NCBI GenBank assembly: GCA_020629935.1
Contig: JAHDCJ010000001.1
Span: 1 to 54,401 of the forward strand
Reading direction: 5' to 3'
From: Saprospiraceae bacterium
GTDB taxonomy: Bacteria > Bacteroidota > Bacteroidia > Chitinophagales > Saprospiraceae
Length of the DNA stretch: 54,401 bases
Shown: one piece after another, positions 15,878 through 25,276 of the stretch
Position numbering within the stretch: position 1 is the first letter of the stretch
Layout: the number at the start of each line of letters is the position of its first letter
Translations under genes and position numbers: made by a program
Notes under the pieces: generated by a model
Databases searched by the model: none
What the model saw: the letters and a program-made list of their open reading frames with translations, nothing else
What the model was told of the DNA's origin: nothing

Positions 15878-17734
15878 ATGGAAAAAGGACACATATCGGT
15901 ACAAACGGAAAATATTTTTCCAATCATTAAAAAATTCTTGTATTCTGATCAAGAGATTTTCTTACGTGAATTAATTGCCAATGCCGTAGATGCCACTAGC
16001 AAAATCAAAACCTTGGCTTTAAAAGGTGAAGCAGAAATTGATACGGATGATCTGACTATCGAAATCATTCTCAATGAAGCAGACAAAACATTAACAATCA
16101 AGGACAAAGGGATTGGAATGTCGGAAGAGGAAGTAAAGAAATACCTCAATCAAGTCGCATTCTCTAGTGCCCAAGAATTTTTAGAAAAATATAAAGAGGA
16201 GAGTTCAATCATTGGACATTTCGGTTTAGGTTTTTATTCCGCTTTTATGGTGGCAGAACGCGTAACCGTTAACACCAAATCTTTTAAAGAGGAACCTGCT
16301 GTAATCTGGTCTTGTGAAGGAGATCCTGCCTACACCTTAGAATCTTCTGAGAAAACAGAACGAGGTACTGAAATCACCTTACACATAGCAGAAGATAGTA
16401 CAGAGTTTCTTCAAAAAGGACGTATTGACGAACTGTTGAATAAATACTGTAAATTTCTTCCTGTTGAAATTCAATTCGGAACAAAGACCGAAACGACCTA
16501 TGAAGGCGAAGGAGATGATAAAGAAGAAAAAACTACAGAAGTAGCCAATATCATCAACAATCCTAAACCCGCATGGAAAAAATCACCATCGGAATTAACC
16601 GATGAAGATTATCAAAGTTTCTATAGCGAGCTTTACCCATATAGCACCCCTCCATTATTTTGGATTCACCTTAACATTGATTTCCCTTTCAACCTTACCG
16701 GAATTTTATATTTCCCTAAGTTGAGTAACAATTTGGAAGTTCAAAAAAATAAAATCCAACTATACTCTAACCAAGTATTTGTAACCGATGATGTAAAAGA
16801 AATCATGCCTGAGTTTTTAACTTTCCTTCATGGGGTTATTGACTCTCCAGATATTCCGCTTAATGTCTCTAGAAGTTATCTTCAAAGTGATCAAAATGTG
16901 AAAAAAATCACTACCTACATCACTAAAAAAGTAGCCGACAAATTGGAAGAATTGTTCAAAAAAGAACGAGAGGCTTTTGAAGAGAAATGGGAAAACATGG
17001 GTGTTTTTGTTCGATATGGTATGTACTCAGATGATAAGTTTTATGATCGAGCATCTAAATTTGCTTTGTACAAAAATCATGAAGACAAATACCATACTTT
17101 TGAAGAATACAAAGAGTTTATCAAAGACAATCAAACAGATAAAAATGGTAAATTAGTCGCTATCTATTCCAATAACGCTACCGAGCAAGCGAGTTATATT
17201 CATGCCGTAAAGAAATATGGTTATGATGTGCTTGTCCAAGATACCATGCTTGACAATCATTTCTATCAAAAATTAGAGCAAAAAGAAAGTGATTTTAGTT
17301 TTGTTAGAGTTGATTCTAATACGCCAGATCAGATCATTGACAAAGATGAAAAGAAAGAATCTGTACTTTCAGAAAAAGATCAAACGAAGGTCAACGAAAT
17401 CTTTACTTCTGCAATCAATACTCCTGCAGCAACTATAGAATTAAAAGCGCTTTCGCCTGATGATCAGCCAGTCGTTATTGTAAAACCTGAGTTTATGCGA
17501 CGTATGCAAGAAATGTCAGCGTTTAGTGGAATGAATATGGGAAATATGCCCGAAGCCTATAATGTAGTCGTAAATACCAATCACCCAATCATTACCGATC
17601 GTTTACTAAAAGCACGTAAAAAACAAGGGGAATTAGCGAAGCATTTATTTAGTCTTGCCTTGCTTAGTCAAAATATGTTGAAAGGAGAAGATTTATCCAA
17701 TTTTGTAAATAAATCTATCGAATTATTAGAGTAA
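15878..17734 (+). CDS. htpG: Molecular chaperone HtpG (Hsp90)
   Basis: The bacterial Hsp90, a homodimeric ATP-dependent cytoplasmic chaperone. At 618 residues it is close to the E. coli protein. The N-terminal GHKL ATPase domain is clear: FLRELIANAVDATSK (E and N of the ATP-binding helix, about 25-39), DKGIGMS (about 77-83) and GHFGLGFYS (about 112-120). The middle domain carries the conserved arginine region LNVSRSYLQSD (about 328-338). Compared with E. coli the segment near residues 207-225 contains an acidic stretch (GEGDDKEEK). Single gene, ended by a bidirectional terminator shared with bshA. Confidence 0.96.
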   Translation: MEKGHISVQTENIFPIIKKFLYSDQEIFLRELIANAVDATSKIKTLALKGEAEIDTDDLTIEIILNEADKTLTIKDKGIGMSEEEVKKYLNQVAFSSAQEFLEKYKEESSIIGHFGLGFYSAFMVAERVTVNTKSFKEEPAVIWSCEGDPAYTLESSEKTERGTEITLHIAEDSTEFLQKGRIDELLNKYCKFLPVEIQFGTKTETTYEGEGDDKEEKTTEVANIINNPKPAWKKSPSELTDEDYQSFYSELYPYSTPPLFWIHLNIDFPFNLTGILYFPKLSNNLEVQKNKIQLYSNQVFVTDDVKEIMPEFLTFLHGVIDSPDIPLNVSRSYLQSDQNVKKITTYITKKVADKLEELFKKEREAFEEKWENMGVFVRYGMYSDDKFYDRASKFALYKNHEDKYHTFEEYKEFIKDNQTDKNGKLVAIYSNNATEQASYIHAVKKYGYDVLVQDTMLDNHFYQKLEQKESDFSFVRVDSNTPDQIIDKDEKKESVLSEKDQTKVNEIFTSAINTPAATIELKALSPDDQPVVIVKPEFMRRMQEMSAFSGMNMGNMPEAYNVVVNTNHPIITDRLLKARKKQGELAKHLFSLALLSQNMLKGEDLSNFVNKSIELLE

Positions 17735-17755
17735 TAATGAATTTAAGCCTTCATA

Positions 17756-17798
17756 TAAAAAGCCTAAACACATTGCGTGTTTAGGCTTTTATTTTTTC
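17756..17798 (+). terminator. Bidirectional terminator between htpG and bshA
   Basis: A perfect 14-bp stem (AAAAGCCTAAACAC / GTGTTTAGGCTTTT, 17758-17771 and 17777-17790) with a 5-nt loop is followed by ATTTTTT on the plus strand and preceded by an A-run that gives T on the minus strand. It serves the two convergent genes. Confidence 0.88.
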
Positions 17799-17814
17799 GT
17801 ACTCTATGCGAAAA

Positions 17815-18969
17815 TTATTCTATACTTTGCGTTTTATCGTAAACCGCCGTTTCTAAGATATACTCATAATATGCTTCGTAATGTGGCAATACATGTTCAA
17901 TGTCAAAACCCTCTGCTGCTGCAAAAGCTTGATCCCTAAATGTTTGCAATTTTTCAGGATTTTCTAATAACTCAATAGCATATTTAGCCATTTGATTTAC
18001 ATCACCTACATCGCTAGTAAATCCCGTTTTACCATGAATATTTACTTCTGGCAAACCTCCAGTGTTGGTAGAAATAATGGGTACTTGACAAGCCATTGCT
18101 TCTAAGGCCGCTAAACCAAAACTTTCACTTTCCGAAGGTAAAATAAATAAATCAGCCACCGCCAACAATTCCTCTACGGCATCTTGTTTACCTAAAAATC
18201 GAATTTCATGACAAAGCCCTATTTCTCTACATCGTTGTTCAATACTATGTCGTTCTGGACCATCCCCAACCAATAATAATTTGGATGGAATTTTTTCATA
18301 CACTTGTTTAAACACATCAATAACATCCCCTACCCTTTTTACTTTTCTAAAATTAGATACATGGATTAATATTTTTTCGCCATTCGGAGCAATCGCTTTC
18401 TTAAAATGATCTTTATTGCTTTTTTTGAATCGATGAAAATCAATAAAATTAGGAATCACTTTAATCTCTTTTTCCAAATCAAAAAACGATAAAGTATCTT
18501 GTTTCAACGACTCGGAAACCGCCGTTACCCCATCTGATTTATTTATAGAAAATGCGACTACTGGCGCATAAGAAGGATTTCGTCCTACCAAAGTAATATC
18601 CGTACCATGTAACGTTGTGATCACAGGTATATAATAGCCTTCTGACAATAAGATTTTTTTGGCTAAATAAGCAACAGAAGCGTGAGGAATCGCATAATGC
18701 ACATGCAATATATCTAATTTTTCATAGCGAACCACATCTACTAATTTACTTGCTAAAGCCGTTTCATAAGGCGCATGCTCAAACAATGGATAATCAGGAG
18801 CACTGACTTCATGATAAAATAAATTTTCGTGAAAACGATCCATCCTAGCAGGCTGACTATACGTAATAAAATGTACTTGATGCCCTTTTTGTGCTAAACC
18901 TTTTCCTAATTCTGTCGCTACAACTCCGCTACCTCCATAAGTTGGATAACATACAATTCCTATTTTCAT
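17815..18969 (-). CDS. bshA: N-acetyl-alpha-D-glucosaminyl L-malate synthase BshA
   Basis: A GT4-family glycosyltransferase (GT-B fold) that joins N-acetylglucosamine from UDP-GlcNAc to L-malate, the first step of bacillithiol synthesis. The 384-residue length fits. The N-terminus MKIGIVCYPTYGGSGVVATELG and the HVHYAIPHA and TTLHGTDITLVG stretches are characteristic of BshA, and the C-terminal donor site SESFGLAALEAMAC (the E-x7-E motif) is intact. bshB and bshC are not in the window. A -7-like TATCTTTA (18999-19006, minus strand) lies about 30 nt upstream. Confidence 0.92.
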   Translation of the reverse strand: MKIGIVCYPTYGGSGVVATELGKGLAQKGHQVHFITYSQPARMDRFHENLFYHEVSAPDYPLFEHAPYETALASKLVDVVRYEKLDILHVHYAIPHASVAYLAKKILLSEGYYIPVITTLHGTDITLVGRNPSYAPVVAFSINKSDGVTAVSESLKQDTLSFFDLEKEIKVIPNFIDFHRFKKSNKDHFKKAIAPNGEKILIHVSNFRKVKRVGDVIDVFKQVYEKIPSKLLLVGDGPERHSIEQRCREIGLCHEIRFLGKQDAVEELLAVADLFILPSESESFGLAALEAMACQVPIISTNTGGLPEVNIHGKTGFTSDVGDVNQMAKYAIELLENPEKLQTFRDQAFAAAEGFDIEHVLPHYEAYYEYILETAVYDKTQSIE

Positions 18970-18998
18970 AAATTAAATTTCAATTAATTTTCGATTTG

Positions 18999-19006
18999 TA
19001 AAGATA
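18999..19006 (-). promoter_or_regulatory. -7 promoter element of bshA
   Basis: TATCTTTA on the minus strand, about 30 nt upstream of the bshA ATG, one base from TAnnTTTG; the -33 element is not clear. Confidence 0.4.
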
Positions 19007-19110
19007 TAAGGAAATAATGAAGTAAAAGTTCGTTTTAAAGACATTTTTTCAACTAGTTATAAATCATCCTTTTTCTATTTGGGCAGCTTTTCCTGCTATT
19101 CGTTTGTATA

Positions 19111-19240
19111 AGACACTGGCTAACACGGTTTCGCATAGTTGTGGCTAGTCTTCGCAAAGCTCAGCCGTCACCACGCCTTGCTTCACTCGTGCTAGCCAAT
19201 GCCCTATACCACTTCTATCAGGGCTGCAAGTAAGCAGCTA
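19111..19240. repeat. Structured extragenic element, probably a dispersed repeat
   Basis: A GC-richer block than its surroundings, non-coding, with nested imperfect inverted repeats: TGGCTAG (19142-19148) with CTAGCCA (19192-19198), ATAG (19135-19138) with CTAT (19204-19207), and GCTGC/GCAGC (19223-19238). The stretch GGCTAACACGGTTTCGCATAG looks like repeats seen between genes in other Bacteroidota, from memory only. Only one copy is in this window. It lies in the gap between bshA and the larger adhesin. Confidence 0.4.
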
Positions 19241-19254
19241 GAATTAGGTAAAAT

Positions 19255-19285
19255 AAAAAAGGGATGAGGCAAGCCTCATCCCTTT
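19255..19285 (-). terminator. Terminator of the 1897-residue adhesin gene
   Basis: A perfect 13-bp stem AAAGGGATGAGGC / GCCTCATCCCTTT with a 2-nt spacer (19258-19270, 19273-19285); on the minus strand it is followed by a run of T (19260 downward). It lies 21 nt after the adhesin stop codon. Confidence 0.85.
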
Positions 19286-19306
19286 AAAATCTCAATGGAT
19301 TTAATA

Positions 19307-22300
19307 TTATTTACCGATCACTAATTGCTTAGTAACGGTTTGGTTGTCTACTGTAAGTCGTACAAAATAAACACCCGCTGCATAAGTACTCACATCTAAT
19401 GTACGCTGTACATTAATGGTTGAACTAATCAACTCTTGGTGTAAAGTCTGTCCTAATACATTCACCAACTCTAGTTTTAAATCTACCGATTTACTAAAGC
19501 TTGCATCAATCATTGTTTCTGTAACTGCTGGATTTGGATACAATTCAAATGCATTCAAAGATTGAATGTTTTGAACAGCAACCGATCCTTCCATTACCGT
19601 ATAACAACTATTGAAATCACATCCATTTGCATCAGATACCGTTACACAGTAAATGCCATCAGGCAAAGCAGTAAGATCTTCTGTGGTTGCACCATTATCC
19701 CAAACATAAGTATAAGGAGCTGTGCCGCCCGATACAGTAAGATCAATAGCACCATCATCTGCAGCGATTAATGTTTCATCAGTAACCACATCCGTAACCA
19801 CTAATCCTGCAGGTTCTGCCAATACTACTGGTCCTGCCACAAATGTACATCCGTTTGCATCGGTAATGGTTCCAGTGTAAGAATCTGCACTTAAACCAGT
19901 GATATCTTCATCTGAATCTCCATTTGACCATAAGTAAGTATATGGAGCCGTTCCGCCCATAGTAGTGATAGAAATACTTCCATCTGCACCACCATTACAA
20001 GAAGGATTTGTTGCATTGTCTACCATGATTCCAATGACCATAGGTTCCGTAATATTTACTGGACCTGCTACAATTTCGCAACCATTGGCATCAGTGATTG
20101 TTCCAGTGTAATTTCCTGCCATTAAGCCTACAGCATCCTCATCCGTTGATCCATCAGACCATAAGTAAGTATATGGAGCCGTTCCACCTGAAGTAGTGAT
20201 GGAAATACTTCCATTTGTACCACCATTACAAGTTGCATTCATCACTGCATCTACAGCAATCGCAATAGAAGAAGGTTCTGATACAGGTACACCAGCTGGA
20301 GTAACATAAACACAACCATTGGCATCTGTAACTGTTCCAGTATAAGATCCAGCAGCAAGGCCAGTGATATCTTCATCGGTAGCTCCATTTGACCATAGGT
20401 AAGTATATGGAGCGGTTCCACCAATAACATCTACTGAAATGGCTCCATCCATTCCATCATTACAGCTTACAGGAGTAATCATTAAAGTAGTTAAATCTGC
20501 TTGAAGAACAGCAGGTTCCATAATTGTTACAGGGCCTGCAACCAACGTACAATTGTTTGCATCTGTAATCGTTCCAGTATAAGATCCAGCAGCAAGGCCA
20601 GTGATATCTTCATCGGTAGCTCCATTTGACCATAAGTAAGTATAAGGAGCAGTTCCGCCTGAAGAAGTAATAGAAATACTTCCATCAGCAAGACCATTAC
20701 AAGTAACATCTGTAGCAGCGTCAACTGCAAAGGCAACCATTGTAGGCTCCATTACAGTAATTGCTGGAGATACATACATACATCCATCAGCATCTGTTAC
20801 TGATCCAGTATAAGCCCCCGCAGGTAATCCTGTAGGATCTTCGTCTGTAGACCCATTTGACCACATATAAGTATATGGAGCGGTTCCACCAGCCATTGTA
20901 ATAGCAATTGATCCGTCTGATCCACCATTACAAGAAGGCATCGTTACCATGTCTGCTGTTGCACTAATATCTTTAAGTGTTTCAGATATATTCAATTCGT
21001 AAGTACCAAAATCCAGCGCACCCCATCCATCTACAACAACAAAGTATGTTGTATTGGCATCTACATCCGCATTGATTATAGAGAATCGATTAAGTCCATT
21101 TAATGTAGAACCACAAGTACCGAATGGTGCATCATCATTGGATGCAATCGTATTTCCTGCAGCATCTAATAAGAAAATAAATGTATCAAAATCAGTCGTA
21201 TCAGCACAAGTAGAAATGAATAGACTATCTGTACATGATCCTGTAGTTAAAGTATAAAATACATCTAAACCTAATCGTGTAGGAAATTGATCCGTATAAC
21301 AAGGCGAGGTCGATCTAATATCCGTATAAGGCAATGTAGCAATTACAATGGAATCCGCTTGTGTATCTCCATCTACTGGAAGACAAAGAGTAGTAAAATT
21401 AAGAGGTCCAGACCAAGAAGAAACACAAGACACAAATGCTCCCAATGGAAATGGAGAAGTACATGTTGCATTTGTAGTACCTCCTTCTAATTGATTGGTT
21501 CCACTGAATGTCCAGTTGGCCTCATCAAATGTTCCATTGTTATTTCCTTGTGCTGGATTTCTGTAAGCCCATCCATCAAGAAAATCCCATCCTGTTCCTG
21601 TTCCATCCATATTAATATCGCCAAATACATCAATTACTGCACCGTTTTCAAATAATTCTACCGCATCATCTCCATTGATTAACATAGAAGTTGTAGTGTA
21701 TTGTGGATAGAATCCGAAAAAGTTAAAGAATTGTGTAGAATCAGATCCTACATAGATATAAGTTCCAGCAGCAATTACATCTGCAGGGAAAGTATATTCT
21801 TCACCATCCGTTCCACCTCCATTATTCGCAGAACCCAAACCAAACGTACTTAAATCAGCAATTGGATTCGCTGCATAAAGTTCAATTCCTTTAGGTGTTC
21901 CTCCAGATAATGGACCATCAAATGCACCTGTAATTACTAAGTCAGAAGTCACACAACATGCATTTTGTACATAAACATCATAAGTAGTCGCATCCATAAG
22001 ACCCGTTAATGAAGTCATTGCAGAGGTAGACATTACTTCTGTTCCTCCACCTGGAGTATATCCAGTTGGACCATACTCCACATTAAAGGCTGTTCCTGTA
22101 GAAGTCCAAGTAATATCTGCGCTATTCGTAGTGATATTTGAAGCTGCAAGTGTAGTTGGTGCAGGACATGTCGGTACAGATAACGTAAATAAATCTACAC
22201 CAAATCCATCATTTTGAACAGATCCATCTGAAGAGAATACATAACGAACTACCACATTAGCTAGGCCAGCTGTTCCTACTAAAGTATTCGAAGCAGGAAC

Positions 22301-25000
22301 CCATCCTCCAGATGTTCCATCCCACCATTCATTTCCTGTATCATTATACCAATTCATTGCTGAACCCGCATCAAGTATTTTATTCCAAGTAGCACCACCG
22401 TCTAGTGAAATTTCCATCCAACCCTCATCACAACAAGTTTCTGTGTCATAGTTTAAAGCAAAAGTCATTTCTGGATCTGCAGTTAAAGCAGAAAAGTCAA
22501 GACAAGGAGAAGTCAAATAAGATAATTCACTAGCATTGTAGTCACCTGTCAAATTCGTAACCCAAGCGTTAGTACCACTAGATGCTGCAGTAATTACTGG
22601 CCCAGCAGGAGCACCTACTGCCCAAGAAGAGTTTGCACCAGAAGCAGACCATCCGCCAGCTCCACCTTCAAAATCCATTGAATATGGGAAAGCTGAAATT
22701 GTAGCTACACTTGTAATTGTAGTAGAAAACATATCATTTCCTGCATCTGAATCACTAGCTAAAGCGGTTACCGCATCAATCATATATGTACCAGGTAAGC
22801 TTAAATCAGCAGTTCCAGTAAAAGTATATGTATCACTCATACCTGCAGCTATAGACCCTGTATAGGTTTCCATTACAGGGGTACCTCCATTTACAGTATA
22901 ACTTACTGGAATACTTGTTTGCGTAGTCATCCCTCCATTCATTATGGTAATCGTAACCGATTCTGTAGCCGTTAAACCACATCCAGAAACAGGAGAAGAA
23001 ATTGCAGTAATAGATACATCATCCATTGGCGGAGCCTGTAAGAAGAAATTGTCAAGTCCAACTCCTTCATCAGTAACTGAACCATCAGAAGAGAATACAA
23101 ATCGTAATCTTACGTTTGCTTCTCCAGCAGCTCCAGTTACAACATTTTCAACAGTAACCCAACCTCCAGTAGAACCTTCCCACCATTCGTTCGTTGCATC
23201 ATTGTACCAATTCATTGCGGCACCTGCATCTAATATTTTAGTATAGGTAGCACCACCATCAATACTTAATTCCATCCAAGTTTCATCACAACAACCTTCT
23301 GTAGCAGTATTGAAAGAGAATCGAGTAATTGGATCCATCGTTTCTGCAGATAAATCAAAACAAGGAGACGTTAAATAAGAAAGTTCTGATGAATTATAAT
23401 TACCTCCTAAATTAGTAACCCATGAACTTGTACCAGGTCCAACCACAGGAATATCTGTTCCTGTTGGTGTTCCCCACGCCCATGAAGAGTTAGCACCCGA
23501 GGCAATCCATCCACCATCATTGGCTTCAAAATCTTCTACATAAGGTAAGCCAGAAACACTAGTAACACTAGTAACCATAAGCGTAGACATATCATTAGAT
23601 GCATTTCCATCCGTTGCTAAACTAGTATAACCATCAATCGTATAACTTCCAGCAACACTTAAATCCGCACCCATTGTAAAACTATAAGAAGCACTCATCA
23701 TAGGCATGATGGTACCTGTAAATGTTTCTGTAACAGGAGTTCCTCCATTCACTGTATAATTAACTGGGAAACCTGTTTGAGCAGCAGTACCATTATTAAA
23801 GATGGTAATGGTAACTGTTTCCATATTGGTTAAACCACATCCAGAAGCAGGTGCATCTACAGAAGTAACTGCTAAATCATCTGCTACTTGACGAACTAAG
23901 AAGAAATTGTCTACACCAACACCTTCATCTGTAACTGAACCATCAGATGAAAATGCAAATCGTAATCGAACATCTGCTTGTCCAGCTGCACCAACAACAA
24001 TCTGTTCTGCAGTAACCCAGCCACCAGTGGTACCTTCCCACCATTGGTTTACTGCATCATTATACCAATTATCGCCTTGGCCTGAAGCACCTACTTTAGT
24101 CCAAGTAGCACCTCCATCAATTGACATTTCCATCCAAACTTCATCACAACAACCTTCTGTTGCTGTATTAAAAGAAAAACGAGCGATTGGATCATCTACC
24201 TCTGCAGATAAATCCCAAAAAGGAGTTTCTAAGTAAGAAGTCTCCGCGCTATTGTAATTACCTGTTAAGTTAGTAACCCAAGCATTTGTACCAGGTCCAA
24301 CCACAGGAATATCTGTTCCTGTTGGTGTTCCCCATTGCCATGAAGAGTTAGTACCTGAAGTCGTCCAGCCTGCATCATTGGCTTCGAAGTCTGTTACATA
24401 TGGAAAAGCGGCAGCCATAGGACCAGCAGCTTCTGTAATGGTAATTGAACCACCAGCAGAACCGACATCATTACCAGTAGTTCCAGTACCATCTACTGCA
24501 TTTCCAGCATAATAGAATGTTACATCTCCTGTACCCGCGGTAGGGGCAACCCATTGCATCATAAACACTCCAGAAGCACTAGTTCCACCACCATGTTCTA
24601 CATAAGTACGTCCACCAACATTAGCAGCAGCTGCCATTTGTACGTTGGCTCCTAAATTTTGGAAAGTTCCAGCATCTGCGTTTGCAGCGTCTAATGCCGT
24701 CATTTGGAATCCATATCCACTAGGAGTTCCTGTAGTAGCTGTAATACCAAATGAAACATCATACGTTGTTCCTGGCACATAGGTGGTTACGGGAGTCATT
24801 GTTCCCACTTCAAACACACCTAATGCTTCTACTGTAGTAAATGCACCACCAACGTGACAAGTACCACATGTGAGACCTGATTCACCAGGAGCACCTGTAT
24901 TACCATCGTTGGCTGCTGCAGCTCGACCACCAGAATTACTTTGAAAAATAAAACTGAGTAAGCCTACAGTAAAAAGAAGAAAAATAAATCTTGTCTTCAT
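19307..25000 (-). CDS. Giant T9SS-exported modular adhesin with CxxCH motif and SprB repeats
   Basis: A 1897-residue secreted surface protein. Order: signal peptide (1-22); choice-of-anchor V-like domain (about 30-190) with CGTCH (C45, C48, H49), a c-type heme-like motif; three tandem ~286-residue blocks starting near 199, 485 and 771, each with a jelly-roll (SSWxWGTPTG, CCDExWMExSIDGGAT, RLRFxFSSDGSV) and, in the first two and the start region of the third, a CARDB-like Ig module; a fibronectin III domain (about 943-1015); a lamin-tail-like domain (about 1018-1160); a pre-peptidase C-like domain (about 1209-1335); six SprB repeats of ~77 residues (about 1340-1810, GGTAPYTYxWSNG); a T9SS type A sorting domain (about 1815-1897, LYPNP, ending TKQLVIGK). 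It is likely exported through T9SS and attached to the surface or released. Ligand unknown. Confidence 0.85.
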   Translation of the reverse strand: MKTRFIFLLFTVGLLSFIFQSNSGGRAAAANDGNTGAPGESGLTCGTCHVGGAFTTVEALGVFEVGTMTPVTTYVPGTTYDVSFGITATTGTPSGYGFQMTALDAANADAGTFQNLGANVQMAAAANVGGRTYVEHGGGTSASGVFMMQWVAPTAGTGDVTFYYAGNAVDGTGTTGNDVGSAGGSITITEAAGPMAAAFPYVTDFEANDAGWTTSGTNSSWQWGTPTGTDIPVVGPGTNAWVTNLTGNYNSAETSYLETPFWDLSAEVDDPIARFSFNTATEGCCDEVWMEMSIDGGATWTKVGASGQGDNWYNDAVNQWWEGTTGGWVTAEQIVVGAAGQADVRLRFAFSSDGSVTDEGVGVDNFFLVRQVADDLAVTSVDAPASGCGLTNMETVTITIFNNGTAAQTGFPVNYTVNGGTPVTETFTGTIMPMMSASYSFTMGADLSVAGSYTIDGYTSLATDGNASNDMSTLMVTSVTSVSGLPYVEDFEANDGGWIASGANSSWAWGTPTGTDIPVVGPGTSSWVTNLGGNYNSSELSYLTSPCFDLSAETMDPITRFSFNTATEGCCDETWMELSIDGGATYTKILDAGAAMNWYNDATNEWWEGSTGGWVTVENVVTGAAGEANVRLRFVFSSDGSVTDEGVGLDNFFLQAPPMDDVSITAISSPVSGCGLTATESVTITIMNGGMTTQTSIPVSYTVNGGTPVMETYTGSIAAGMSDTYTFTGTADLSLPGTYMIDAVTALASDSDAGNDMFSTTITSVATISAFPYSMDFEGGAGGWSASGANSSWAVGAPAGPVITAASSGTNAWVTNLTGDYNASELSYLTSPCLDFSALTADPEMTFALNYDTETCCDEGWMEISLDGGATWNKILDAGSAMNWYNDTGNEWWDGTSGGWVPASNTLVGTAGLANVVVRYVFSSDGSVQNDGFGVDLFTLSVPTCPAPTTLAASNITTNSADITWTSTGTAFNVEYGPTGYTPGGGTEVMSTSAMTSLTGLMDATTYDVYVQNACCVTSDLVITGAFDGPLSGGTPKGIELYAANPIADLSTFGLGSANNGGGTDGEEYTFPADVIAAGTYIYVGSDSTQFFNFFGFYPQYTTTSMLINGDDAVELFENGAVIDVFGDINMDGTGTGWDFLDGWAYRNPAQGNNNGTFDEANWTFSGTNQLEGGTTNATCTSPFPLGAFVSCVSSWSGPLNFTTLCLPVDGDTQADSIVIATLPYTDIRSTSPCYTDQFPTRLGLDVFYTLTTGSCTDSLFISTCADTTDFDTFIFLLDAAGNTIASNDDAPFGTCGSTLNGLNRFSIINADVDANTTYFVVVDGWGALDFGTYELNISETLKDISATADMVTMPSCNGGSDGSIAITMAGGTAPYTYMWSNGSTDEDPTGLPAGAYTGSVTDADGCMYVSPAITVMEPTMVAFAVDAATDVTCNGLADGSISITSSGGTAPYTYLWSNGATDEDITGLAAGSYTGTITDANNCTLVAGPVTIMEPAVLQADLTTLMITPVSCNDGMDGAISVDVIGGTAPYTYLWSNGATDEDITGLAAGSYTGTVTDANGCVYVTPAGVPVSEPSSIAIAVDAVMNATCNGGTNGSISITTSGGTAPYTYLWSDGSTDEDAVGLMAGNYTGTITDANGCEIVAGPVNITEPMVIGIMVDNATNPSCNGGADGSISITTMGGTAPYTYLWSNGDSDEDITGLSADSYTGTITDANGCTFVAGPVVLAEPAGLVVTDVVTDETLIAADDGAIDLTVSGGTAPYTYVWDNGATTEDLTALPDGIYCVTVSDANGCDFNSCYTVMEGSVAVQNIQSLNAFELYPNPAVTETMIDASFSKSVDLKLELVNVLGQTLHQELISSTINVQRTLDVSTYAAGVYFVRLTVDNQTVTKQLVIGK
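19570..20975 (-). repeat. Six tandem SprB repeat units in DNA
   Basis: Coding repeats with a period of 231-237 bp. The segment encoding GGTAPYTYxWSNG recurs near 19690, 19925, 20155, 20390, 20625 and 20855. Units two and three share a perfect 64-nt match (20334-20397 and 20571-20634), which suggests recent unit duplication or gene conversion. These are coding repeats, not CRISPR. Confidence 0.85.
22690..24406 (-). repeat. Tandem 858-bp blocks in the adhesin gene
   Basis: Blocks of 286 codons begin at about 24406, 23547 and 22690. The first two contain a perfect 49-nt match at 24286-24334 and 23428-23476, exactly 858 bp apart, which indicates whole-block duplication. Confidence 0.8.
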
Positions 25001-25084
25001 AAAAAAGGATTTTAATTTTTTAATTAAATTTTAAATAAGGTTCGTTTCTAACAAGTATATAAAGGTTACTATTATACAGTATTT

Positions 25085-25101
25085 AAAGCCTAGGAGGCTT
25101 T
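25085..25101. other. Hairpin in the leader of the larger adhesin mRNA
   Basis: AAAGCCT-agg-AGGCTTT, a 7-bp stem, lies in the roughly 140-nt untranslated leader between the putative promoter at 25143-25150 and the ATG at 25000. It may be a chance hairpin or influence leader stability. Confidence 0.3.
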
Positions 25102-25142
25102 TATCATCATGACTGTGATTTTAAGGAGGGTTTTGTGCTCCG

Positions 25143-25150
25143 CAAAGTTA
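25143..25150 (-). promoter_or_regulatory. -7 promoter element of the larger adhesin
   Basis: TAACTTTG on the minus strand is a perfect TAnnTTTG. It lies 143 nt upstream of the ATG, which implies a long leader. The surrounding gap 25001-25276 holds otherwise only the hairpins listed. Confidence 0.5.
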
Positions 25151-25213
25151 ACAAACTTTAAACAAAAAATATACAAACTAATTGAATATTTGCTATTATC
25201 CTTTGGGGAATTA

Positions 25214-25264
25214 ACATATTAAAAACGCCCCCTATTTAATTAATAGAGGGCGTTTTTAATATGT
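25214..25264 (-). terminator. Terminator of the 1649-residue adhesin gene
   Basis: A long inverted repeat: ACATATTAAAAACGCCC pairs with GGGCGTTTTTAATATGT, extended by CTATT/AATAG after a small bulge. It lies 12 nt after the stop codon of the adhesin, and the A/T arm supplies the T-tract. It could also work on the plus strand. Confidence 0.8.
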
Positions 25265-25276
25265 GTTATTCTATTT

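Noticed and set aside
19111..19240. Integron attC site
   Set aside because: GGCTAAC does not match RYYYAAC, no matching GTRRRY core is found at the other end, and there is no integrase or cassette gene.
19570..20975. Regularly spaced repeats resembling a CRISPR array
   Set aside because: The period is 231-237 bp, the units are coding in one frame and translate to SprB repeats; there are no short identical repeats with unique spacers.
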